This document shows, one piece after another, positions 18,810 through 25,733 of a stretch of DNA of 50,792 nt. The stretch covers positions 1 through 50,792 of the forward strand of contig NZ_QLZD01000021.1 of the NCBI RefSeq assembly GCF_008636115.1. Direction: 5' to 3'. The notes beneath the pieces are model-generated. The model saw only the letters and a list, made by a program, of their open reading frames with translations. It had not been told where the DNA came from and searched no databases. A program made the position numbers and the translations under genes. Origin of the DNA: Candidatus Tokpelaia sp. (lineage in GTDB: Bacteria > Pseudomonadota > Alphaproteobacteria > Rhizobiales > Rhizobiaceae). Within the stretch, counting starts at the first letter, position 1. Every line of letters begins with the position of its first letter.

Positions 18810-19016
18810 ATGAGAAAACATAAAATTAAATTTTTTCAGGCCGAAGAAGGTGAAACGCCGAGCATTGTGGAAAAAAAGGTTAATAACTGGCTGGGCAGGC
18901 TGGATATGAGCAAGACGGAAATCCTGTCTATCCGGCAGTCACATTCTATGGCGACTGCCATGCCTACCGGTATACCGCTTTTGGTCTTTGTCGTCACTGT
19001 GCATTATACCGAATAA
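18810..19016 (+). CDS. small protein of unknown function
   Basis: This is a 68-residue ORF with AGGA about 11 bases before ATG 18810, 30 bases after the aminopeptidase gene. The sequence has the look of a small alpha/beta protein: MRKHKIKFFQAEEG, a helix-like SIVEKKVNNWLGRL, then EILSIRQSHSMATA and a final strand LLVFVVTVHYTE. The pattern (charged strand, helix ending in a conserved-looking NNWL, hydrophobic C-terminal strand) resembles short proteins of the Cse60 type known from sporeformers, but that comparison is from memory and weak. No signal peptide or membrane segment. Confidence 0.6.
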   Translation: MRKHKIKFFQAEEGETPSIVEKKVNNWLGRLDMSKTEILSIRQSHSMATAMPTGIPLLVFVVTVHYTE

Positions 19017-19253
19017 GGCGGCTGACACTATGCGCCGAAATAGGAAAATCGGCATACCGGCATAGAAGTTTGCTACAAGTCATAAAGCAGTGGAAAAGGC
19101 GAAAAAGCCGATAAAGAGAGGGAGTAAAGCGTAATTTGCGTAAATGTGAGTTATTTTGTGCTGCCGCAAGCTTGAGGCTTTTTCAGAGGGAAAAGGACAA
19201 ACGACAGAGAAAGCAGCGGGAAATATCTATAGAAAACAAAGCGAGTGAGGCCT

Positions 19254-19295
19254 GTGCCTGAATTGCCGGAGGTAGAGACTGTGCGCCGTTTTTGA
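19254..19295 (+). pseudogene. duplicated 5' end of mutM
   Basis: Bases 19255-19288 are identical to 19395-19428, the beginning of mutM, 140 bases upstream. The copy reads GTG then PELPEVETVRRF and stops at TGA 19293-19295. Flanking sequence is not similar. It is probably the scar of a short duplication or of an insertion that split the original gene start. Confidence 0.85.
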
Positions 19296-19393
19296 GGCGG
19301 TGAAATGCGGTGCATTTTGCCGTTAAGCCGAAAAAGAGCAAAGAATCGCGGCGTTTTGATAACGGCCTTTGGGTGTTGAAGGGAAGTCGCTTT

Positions 19394-20545
19394 ATGCCTG
19401 AATTGCCGGAGGTAGAGACTGTGCGCCGCGGTTTGGCGCCGGTGCTGGAAGGGGCGGTTATCGATAAAGTGGAATTGCGCCGCCGCGGTTTGCGCCTGCC
19501 TTTTCCGCCTGATCTGGCAGAAGATTTGTGCGGCCGTGAGGTGCTTGCTGTCGGGCGGCGGGCAAAATATTTGCTGATAGATCTTTCCGGCGGTCAGACT
19601 CTCATCAGCCATTTGGGCATGTCCGGCTCGTGGCGGGTGGAAGAGGAGAGCCGGGCCGGGAGAGCCGGCTTGCCGGCAGGCAGCGGCGCGGGTGCCGGCG
19701 CGGATAATGCAGGAAACAGACCTGAATCGGTAGCGCCTTTGGCTGGCAGCGCAGGCGTGAACAAGGCAGAAAACAGGCCTGGGCCGGCGGTGCTTCCGGC
19801 AGGCGGCAAAGAAGGTGGAACGGAAAAGGCTAACCCGGCGGGGCCGTTGCCGGTGCCGGTGCTGTTAAAACATGATCATGTTATTTTGCATGTGCGCCGC
19901 CCTGTAATTGCCTTGAGCGGCCGTGTGCCTGCTGCTGTTTTGTCTCACGCCGGCGCTATTATTGCCGCTGCCGCCCCAAATTCTGCTGCCCATGCGGCTG
20001 GTGAGCAGAATTTTCGCCTTTCTTATAATGATCCGCGCCGTTTCGGTTTTTTGCTGCTGGTAGCGAGCGCCGCTTTGGCAACACACCCTTTACTGGCCGG
20101 ATTAGGGGTTGAGCCGCTGGGCAAACTGCTTGACGGTGCCCTTTTGCAGCAGATTTTTGCCGGTAAAAAAGCGCCGTTAAAGGCAGTTTTGCTTGATCAG
20201 CATAATATTGCCGGTCTGGGCAATATTTATGTATGTGAGGCGCTGTGGCGGGCGCGGCTGTCACCGCTGCGGCCGGCGGTGAGCCTGGCGGGCAGCAGCA
20301 AAAGTGCGGCAAAAGAGGCGAAAGATTTGGCGGCTGCCATTCGCTCTGTATTGGCAGAGGCCTTGCAGAGCGGCGGTTCGCATTTGCGCAATTATGTCAA
20401 GACAGACGGCTCATTTGGGCTTTTTCAGCACCGGTTTCAGGTTTACGGGCGCGAGGGCGAGCCATGCCGCCGCTGTGGGGCGCCGATAAAGCGGCAGGTA
20501 ATGAGCGGCCGTTCCAGTTTTTATTGTGCGCAATGCCAAAAATAA
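19394..20545 (+). CDS. mutM: formamidopyrimidine-DNA glycosylase
   Basis: Fpg removes oxidised purines such as 8-oxoguanine and cuts the abasic strand. The N-terminus is the required MPELPEVETVRRGL (catalytic Pro2 and Glu3), followed by GRRAKYLLIDL, ISHLGMSGSWRV, the H2TH region KAVLLDQHNIAGLGNIYVCEALW, and a C-terminal zinc finger (CRRC...CAQC). At 383 residues it is about 90 longer than usual. Residues about 83-155 are a low-complexity Ala/Gly/Pro insert with two degenerate copies of a unit ending ENRPxxxxPxAG, and a second insert lies near 175-205. Both fall in the N-terminal beta domain between LGMSG and the conserved NDPRRFG. ATG 19394 is preceded by AGGGAAG. Confidence 0.95.
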   Translation: MPELPEVETVRRGLAPVLEGAVIDKVELRRRGLRLPFPPDLAEDLCGREVLAVGRRAKYLLIDLSGGQTLISHLGMSGSWRVEEESRAGRAGLPAGSGAGAGADNAGNRPESVAPLAGSAGVNKAENRPGPAVLPAGGKEGGTEKANPAGPLPVPVLLKHDHVILHVRRPVIALSGRVPAAVLSHAGAIIAAAAPNSAAHAAGEQNFRLSYNDPRRFGFLLLVASAALATHPLLAGLGVEPLGKLLDGALLQQIFAGKKAPLKAVLLDQHNIAGLGNIYVCEALWRARLSPLRPAVSLAGSSKSAAKEAKDLAAAIRSVLAEALQSGGSHLRNYVKTDGSFGLFQHRFQVYGREGEPCRRCGAPIKRQVMSGRSSFYCAQCQK

Positions 20546-20619
20546 TTAGGCAAGCCCGGCAAGCCTCCCTATAATGGCGGCCTGTTGCGTAGATAAATTA
20601 GCGGGTTGGAGTTGTGTTT

Positions 20620-22014
20620 ATGCGTGAAGAGGCTGTAGATAAAGTCCTCAACATTCTGGAAGAAGATTTTAGCGCCGCTTTGACACGGCTTTTTGCCTTA
20701 TTGCGGTATAAATCCATTTCTACCGACCCTGCTTTTAAGGAAGATTGCCGCCGGACAGCCGACTGGCTGGTGGAAGATTTGCGCACTATCGGCTTTGAGG
20801 CCGAGAGCCATAATACTAAAGGCCACCCTATTATAATCGGCCATCACCGGCAGGCGGGCGCAGAGGCGCCGCATGTGCTGTTTTACGGCCATTATGATGT
20901 CCAGCCGGTAGATCCTTTATCCCTGTGGGCGCATGATCCGTTTGACCCGCAACTGGAAGAGCGGGGCGGGCATAAAGTGATTGCCGCGCGCGGTGCTTCT
21001 GACGATAAGGGTCAGTTAATGAGTTTTATTGAGGCTTTACGCGCCTTTAACAAGGCAGAAGGCCGGCTGCCGCTTAATGTCACTGTGTTGCTGGAAGGGG
21101 AAGAGGAAGCCGGCTCGACGGCGCTTCTTCCGTTTTTGCGCGAGCATGCGGCCGAATTAAAGGCGGATTGCGCCCTGATTTGCGATACTTCCATGTGGGA
21201 CAGGCAGACGCCCTCTATCACTATGAGTCTGCGCGGCATGGTGGGAGAAGAGATTATTATCAAGGCCGCCGGGCGTGATTTGCATTCCGGTTATTATGGC
21301 GGCGCCGCGGCCAATCCCATTCATATTCTGACGCGTATTCTGGCCGATATGCGTGATGAGAGCGGGCGCATTACTATCCCGCATTTTTATGACGGAGTAG
21401 AAGAAACGGCGCCGCAATTACTGGCTGATTGGGAAAAATTGCAGCTTGATGCGGAACATTTCCTGAAACCTGTGGGGCTGGCGCAGGCAGCGGGTGAAAA
21501 GGGGCGCGGGCTTGCTGAGCAGATCTGGGCCAGGCCGACAGCAGAAATTAACGGCATTAGCGGCGGCTATGAAGGGGAGGGGTTTAAAACCGTTATTCCC
21601 GCAAAGGCCGGTGCCAAAGTCTCCTTCCGCCTGGTTCATCGCCAGAATCCGCTGAAAATCCGCGAAAATTTCCGCCAGTTTGTCACCAGCCGCGTGCCGG
21701 GCGATTGCGAGGTGGAATTCAGGGAATATGGCGCCGCGCCGGCATTGAGCCTTTCTCCCACCTCGGTTTGGGTGCAGAAAGCGCAAAAAGCTTTATCGGC
21801 AGAATGGGGTGTGCCTGCTGTCTTGACCGGTTCGGGCGGCTCTATTCCTGTTGCCAATGATTTTCGTGCTATTTTGGGGGTCGAGCCGCTTTTTGTCGGT
21901 TTTGCCCTTGATGATGACTGTATTCATTCGCCCAATGAAAAATATGAGCTGCGCTCTTTCCGCAAAGGGCAGCGCTCCTGGGTGCGTATTTTGGCCGAAC
22001 TGGCGCAAATATAA
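20620..22014 (+). CDS. M20-family metallopeptidase (dipeptidase type)
   Basis: The 464-residue protein is a zinc peptidase of the M20 family, closest in pattern to cytosolic dipeptidases of the PepV/CNDP type. Metal ligands and catalytic residues are visible in VLFYGHYDVQPVD, ARGASDDKGQL, LLEGEEEAGS and CDTSMWD, with the dimerisation domain (SLRGMVGEEI, DLHSGYYGGAAANPIHIL) and the C-terminal DDCIHSPNEKYEL. Two start codons are close together. ATG 20620 is preferred because TTGGAG lies 10 bases upstream; GTG 20614 is too near that site. It follows mutM by 75 bases. Confidence 0.92.
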   Translation: MREEAVDKVLNILEEDFSAALTRLFALLRYKSISTDPAFKEDCRRTADWLVEDLRTIGFEAESHNTKGHPIIIGHHRQAGAEAPHVLFYGHYDVQPVDPLSLWAHDPFDPQLEERGGHKVIAARGASDDKGQLMSFIEALRAFNKAEGRLPLNVTVLLEGEEEAGSTALLPFLREHAAELKADCALICDTSMWDRQTPSITMSLRGMVGEEIIIKAAGRDLHSGYYGGAAANPIHILTRILADMRDESGRITIPHFYDGVEETAPQLLADWEKLQLDAEHFLKPVGLAQAAGEKGRGLAEQIWARPTAEINGISGGYEGEGFKTVIPAKAGAKVSFRLVHRQNPLKIRENFRQFVTSRVPGDCEVEFREYGAAPALSLSPTSVWVQKAQKALSAEWGVPAVLTGSGGSIPVANDFRAILGVEPLFVGFALDDDCIHSPNEKYELRSFRKGQRSWVRILAELAQI

Positions 22015-22125
22015 AATTTATCAGGCGCGCGCGGGCAATGCAGGGGAGCGAGGTCTGCGGCAGCCGGCATGGAGCGGCAGGTCTGACAGGCAGGCTGAAG
22101 GGACAATTCATAAAGAGAGATTCAT

Positions 22126-22755
22126 ATGGCGGCGCTGAAAAAACTGCATATTCATCAGGGGGATTTGCCCAGTCTTTCCCGCTATCAGGTAGAAGCGGTG
22201 GCGATTGATACAGAAACTATGGGGCTTAATGTGCATCGCGACAGATTATGCCTTGTTCAGCTTTCCACTGGTGACGGCATAGTAGATTTGGTGCAAATCG
22301 CCGCCGGGCAAAAAAAGGCACCCAATTTGGTGAAATTGTTGAAAGACAGCAAAATTACCAAAATTTTTCATTATGCGCGTTTTGATATGGCTGTGTTACT
22401 GAATGCTTTCGGCGCTATGCCGCAACCTGTTTTCTGCACTAAAATTGCTTCCAGACTGGTGCGCACTTATACGGATCGCCATGGGCTGAAAGATTTATGC
22501 GCCGAATTGCTGGATATACAAATTTCCAAACAGCAGCAATCTTCCTTTTGGGGAGCAGAAAATTTAAGCGCGGCGCAGCAGGACTATGCCGCCGCTGATG
22601 TTTTGTACCTCCATGACCTGAAAAATATTTTGCAGCAGCGCCTGCGGCTTGATAAAAGACAAAATCTGGCGGAAGAATGCTTCTGCTTTTTGTCCGCGCG
22701 CATCAGGCTTGATCTGGCCGGCTGGGCCGAGCAGGATATTTTTGCCCATAATTAA
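22126..22755 (+). CDS. ribonuclease D-like 3'-5' exonuclease
   Basis: The 209-residue protein consists of a single DEDDy exonuclease domain. Exo I is VAIDTETMGL, Exo II is FHYARFDMAVLLNAFG, and Exo III is QQDYAAADVLYLHDL with the Tyr and Asp of the DEDDy class. It lacks the HRDC domains of full-length RNase D, as is common in alphaproteobacterial short forms. It probably trims tRNA or other RNA 3' ends in the cytosol. ATG 22126 follows AGAGAGATTCAT. Confidence 0.9.
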   Translation: MAALKKLHIHQGDLPSLSRYQVEAVAIDTETMGLNVHRDRLCLVQLSTGDGIVDLVQIAAGQKKAPNLVKLLKDSKITKIFHYARFDMAVLLNAFGAMPQPVFCTKIASRLVRTYTDRHGLKDLCAELLDIQISKQQQSSFWGAENLSAAQQDYAAADVLYLHDLKNILQQRLRLDKRQNLAEECFCFLSARIRLDLAGWAEQDIFAHN

Positions 22756-23014
22756 CAGCGCACAATTACGGCTGCCCGGCAGCCTTGCCGGCCGCGGCGA
22801 GCGGCAAATTTGAGGCTGCGTTATACGGCCGGGCTGCGGCATGCCTAGGCACGCTCTGGTAATAGAGTCAATCAGAAACGGGGCAGTCTGTAACACAATC
22901 AAGGCTTCAATACTCTGATTGCTGTTATCGCTAATCAGAGAAGGCGGCCAGGCCGCAACAACAGCCAACTGACAGTCAAAACAACCAAAAATATAACTAA
23001 TCAGAAACCGAAGG
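22756..23014. other. intergenic region before the minisatellite
   Basis: No supported gene. It contains several short near-repeats of AATCAG (22870, 22917, 22933, 22999), each followed by AGA or AAC, leading into the minisatellite. A minus-strand frame runs across it and the repeat array, but it is Pro/Ala/Arg junk created by the repeat. Confidence 0.5.
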
Positions 23015-23320
23015 GGCGCGCGTAAGCCGTGCAAACCGAAGGCGCGCGCAAGCGTGCAAACAGCGCCCGGGTTGGCGGGCGGCGGGCGCAGCAAAGAACA
23101 GGCGCGCGCGGAGCGTGCAAACCGCGCCCGGGTTGGCGGGCGGCGGGCGCAGCAAAGAACAGGCGCGCGCAAGCGTGCAAACAGCGCTCGGGTTGGGGAC
23201 GGCGGGCGCAGCAAAGAACAGGCGCGCGCAAGCGTGCAAACAGCGCTCGGGTTGGGGCGGCGGGCGCAGCAAAGAACAGGCGCGCGTAAGCCGTGCAAAC
23301 AGCGCCCGGGTTGGGGGGTG
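23015..23320. repeat. ~60-bp GC-rich tandem repeat (minisatellite)
   Basis: Four full units start at 23041, 23101, 23162 and 23221 with lengths 60, 61, 59 and 58, flanked by partial units at 23015-23040 and 23279-23320. Each unit begins GGCGCGCGCAAGCGTGCAAA and ends GGGCGCAGCAAAGAACA. Length changes fall in the G-rich middle (TTGGCGGGCGGCGGG against TTGGGGACGGCGGG and TTGGGGCGGCGGG). The outer partial units share GCGCGTAAGCCGTGCAAA, unlike the inner ones. All three frames stay open on the plus strand and at least two on the minus strand, which explains the overlapping ORFs. Confidence 0.95.
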
Positions 23321-23715
23321 GTTCTCAAATAGCTATAATTCCAGTTATTGGAAAAGGCAGCCAGGCTGCAATATGAAGCCGGCAGAGCGATAAAAGGCAC
23401 TGTCCGATATAGCGTTTATTCTGCGCTTATTGCTCCCCTATTCCCTGTGATTCGCCGAATCAGCCCGCATTGGCATAAAAGCTCAATTCTGCCGGGATAA
23501 ATTAGCCGATTTTTAAGAAATACTTAATTTCCATAGTAAAATTTCTATAAAAATATGCTTTGCTTTGTATCGTAATAATACAGTTTAAATTTAAACCTAT
23601 AGTTTTATTTTAAAATAAATGCAATTTTAGCGCGTGTTGCTGTTTTACTACAGACATTTTCTGCTGTTTACTTATATTCAAAGTCATTGCAGTTCATTGC
23701 ATTGGAGAAACGGAC
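23321..23715. other. AT-rich leader region upstream of the first Omp gene
   Basis: The sequence turns AT-rich from about 23500 towards the gene and includes a perfect 14-base palindrome GTTTAAATTTAAAC at 23583-23596, which may be an operator. I could not place a convincing -35/-10 pair. The last bases carry TTGGAG before the start codon of the outer-membrane protein gene. A long AT-rich leader is common for highly expressed porin-like genes. Confidence 0.4.
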
Positions 23716-24399
23716 ATGAAAATGAAATATTTGATTGCGGCTTCAGTCGCAGCATTGATAGTTTCCGGCACTGCCAGAGCGGCAGATATTGTTCACTATC
23801 AGGAGCCTGAATTCCAGCCTGCTTTCAGTTGGACGGGCCTTTATGGCGGCGGCACTGTCGGCTGGACATGGGCAGAGGCCAAAACCCGCTTCAAAAGCAA
23901 AGCAACCGGAGAAGTGCTGGGCAAAAAGAAAATCAAACCTGATGCCTTTGAAGGCGGCTTTTATGCCGGTTATAACTTCCAGTTTTCCGATGCTATTTTG
24001 CTCGGCCTGGAAACGGACTTCCTTTTCACCGGCAGCGGTGATGATAAACATCTTGGCGATTACAGGGTTAGCGTTCGTCAGAAATGGAATGGCGCCACCC
24101 GTTTGCGGGCCGGTTATGCCTTTGACCGCTTCCTGCCTTATGTGGCTGTCGGTGTTTCTTATGCCGATATCAAAACGCGTGCCGCCAGAAATGATGTAAG
24201 CAAAGCCAAGACACAAAGCCGTGCAGGCTGGAATGTCGGCGGCGGTGTTGATTATGCCATGACAGATCATATTATTCTGCGCGGTGAATACCGGTTCACC
24301 GATTTTGGCAAAGATACGGAGACCTTTAACCGCGAAGCCAAATATCGGGTGAAATATTACCAGAACGATTTCCGTCTCGGCGTTGCTTATAAATTCTAG
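23716..24399 (+). CDS. outer-membrane beta-barrel protein, Omp25/Omp31-like
   Basis: The 227-residue protein has a Sec signal peptide (MKMKYLIAASVAALIVSG, cleaved at ARA|ADI). The mature start has a YQEPEFQPAFSWTGLYGGG pattern, the signature of the Omp25/Omp31 and haem-binding (Hbp) porin-like family of Brucella and Bartonella. Strands follow with YAGYNFQFSDAILLGLETDF, RLRAGYAFDRFLPYVAVGVSYA, DYAMTDHIILRGEYRFTDFG and the C-terminal FRLGVAYKF, ending in Phe as expected for barrel assembly by BamA. It should form an eight-stranded barrel in the outer membrane. A paralogue lies 360 bases downstream on the same strand. Confidence 0.93.
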   Translation: MKMKYLIAASVAALIVSGTARAADIVHYQEPEFQPAFSWTGLYGGGTVGWTWAEAKTRFKSKATGEVLGKKKIKPDAFEGGFYAGYNFQFSDAILLGLETDFLFTGSGDDKHLGDYRVSVRQKWNGATRLRAGYAFDRFLPYVAVGVSYADIKTRAARNDVSKAKTQSRAGWNVGGGVDYAMTDHIILRGEYRFTDFGKDTETFNREAKYRVKYYQNDFRLGVAYKF

Positions 24400-24517
24400 T
24401 CTATTATAGAGGTTTCTTCTTTATAATAGCGATGCGCTCAAGTGAGAATAGCCGTTTTATAATGGAAATTCTTAAAATATAAAATTTATGACGCATCTGA
24501 ACTGCGAAGTAAAAAAT

Positions 24518-24557
24518 CAAATAGGGCATGGCCTGTTGCAGAAAGTGCCCTATTTAT
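24518..24557 (+). terminator. candidate terminator after the first Omp gene
   Basis: The arms AAATAGGGCA (24519-24528) and TGCCCTATTT (24546-24555) are perfectly complementary around a 17-base loop, 120 bases after the stop codon. The run of T is short, so it may be a weak or bidirectional terminator. Confidence 0.5.
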
Positions 24558-24759
24558 AAATTCGCACACAAAGAAAATTTAATTTACTGTATGTGAATCT
24601 TCTGTGTGTGAGTGCCTAGTGAAGCAAAACTTCTGTTGTATCAAGTATAGTTTGTACCTGGAATTTTCTTGTTCTTGTTACATTATATTACAGATATTTT
24701 GCCTCATCTGGCTTGTATCTGTAGATGTAATGTGTTCACAAGGGCAGGAATTTACTGTT

Positions 24760-25452
24760 ATGAAGAAATATCTGATTGCTGTTTCCGCCGCCGCTTTGCT
24801 TATCTCCACCGGGGCAAAGGCGGCTGATATTGTCACTTATCAACCGGAACCTCTCCCCATTGCCCCTGCTTTTAGCTGGACAGGTTTTTATGCCGGGGGT
24901 GAGCTTGGCGGCTCATGGGCCGAGGCCAAAAATCGCTTGCGCCAAAACGGCGAAACAGTGGCAAAAAAGAAATTAAAGCCTGAAGGTTTTATTGGCGGAA
25001 TTTTTGCCGGCTATAATTTCCAGTTTACTGAGGCTATTGTGCTTGGCATTGATACGGACTTCCTGTGGGACGATGTCGATGACAAAAAAACATTTGCCGA
25101 TGGCCGCCGGCTGAAAGCAAGGCAAAAATGGAACGGCGCCACCCGTTTGCGCGCCGGTTATGCCTTTGACCGTTTTCTGCCTTATATTGCTGCCGGTGTT
25201 TCTTATGCCCGGCTTGATGATCTGTATCGCGGGGAAGACATTAACAAGAAAAAGAAGAAAACGCGCGCCGGCTGGAATATTGGCGGCGGTATAGATTATA
25301 TTCCGCCGATTTTTAACGATCATATTGTCTTGCGTGCTGAATATCGCTTTACTGATTTTGGCAAAAAGACTCATAATCTGGGCAATGATTATAAATATCG
25401 CGCGAAATATTACCAGAATGATTTTCGCGTTGGTGTTGCCTATAAATTTTAA
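24760..25452 (+). CDS. outer-membrane beta-barrel protein, Omp25/Omp31-like (paralogue)
   Basis: The 230-residue protein starts at ATG 24760, with a signal peptide MKKYLIAVSAAALLISTGAK cleaved at AKA|ADI; the long upstream extension of the frame is not conserved. It shares the layout of its neighbour: APAFSWTGFYAGGELGGSWAEAKNR, FAGYNFQFTEAIVLGIDTDF, KWNGATRLRAGYAFDRFLPY (near-identical in both), ILRAEYRFTDFG-like strands and the end FRVGVAYKF. The two differ most in the surface loops (for example DDLYRGEDINKKKKK here), as expected after duplication and selection on exposed loops. A strong terminator follows. Confidence 0.93.
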   Translation: MKKYLIAVSAAALLISTGAKAADIVTYQPEPLPIAPAFSWTGFYAGGELGGSWAEAKNRLRQNGETVAKKKLKPEGFIGGIFAGYNFQFTEAIVLGIDTDFLWDDVDDKKTFADGRRLKARQKWNGATRLRAGYAFDRFLPYIAAGVSYARLDDLYRGEDINKKKKKTRAGWNIGGGIDYIPPIFNDHIVLRAEYRFTDFGKKTHNLGNDYKYRAKYYQNDFRVGVAYKF

Positions 25453-25505
25453 GCACAGGGAAATATGCCGCGCTGATAATAGAGCAGGATTGGGCAAAGC
25501 TTAAG

Positions 25506-25543
25506 AACAGGGCGCTCCGGGTGAGCGCCCTGTTTGTGTTTTA
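25506..25543 (+). terminator. rho-independent terminator after the second Omp gene
   Basis: The arms AACAGGGCGCTC (25506-25517) and GAGCGCCCTGTT (25523-25534) form a perfect 12-bp stem with loop CGGGT, followed by TTGTGTTTT. It is 53 bases after the stop codon. Confidence 0.92.
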
Positions 25544-25663
25544 GCGGTCGGCAGGATAGATCTGTGCCGCAGCAAAAGCAGCGCAATCGGCAAAATTCGA
25601 GTCTGTTTTTATAAAAATGAGCCGATTCCGCCTGATAGAGGCCGTTAATCGCGGCAAAACGGC

Positions 25664-25692
25664 TTGAACTTGAGTGCCGGTTTTTTTATAAT
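25664..25692 (+). promoter_or_regulatory. sigma-70 promoter of ileS
   Basis: TTGAAC at 25664-25669 and a consensus TATAAT at 25687-25692 have the ideal 17-base spacing, 41 bases before the ileS start. I see no T-box or other leader structure between promoter and gene. Confidence 0.75.
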
Positions 25693-25733
25693 TCTGCTCT
25701 ATTATCGGCCGGAGGGCGGGCAGCAGGGAAATT

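Noticed and set aside
23015-23320. CRISPR array
   Set aside because: Repeated units of 58-61 bases have no unique spacers; the entire unit is repeated, and no cas genes are present.
22564-23400. Long minus-strand ORF (278 codons) through the minisatellite
   Set aside because: The open frame is produced by the repeat itself, has no ribosome binding site, overlaps the RNase D-like gene, and its residues are Pro/Ala/Arg repeats.
24401-24432. Hairpin just after the first Omp gene
   Set aside because: CTATTATA and TTATAATAG pair imperfectly and lack a T run; the stem at 24519-24555 is a better terminator candidate.
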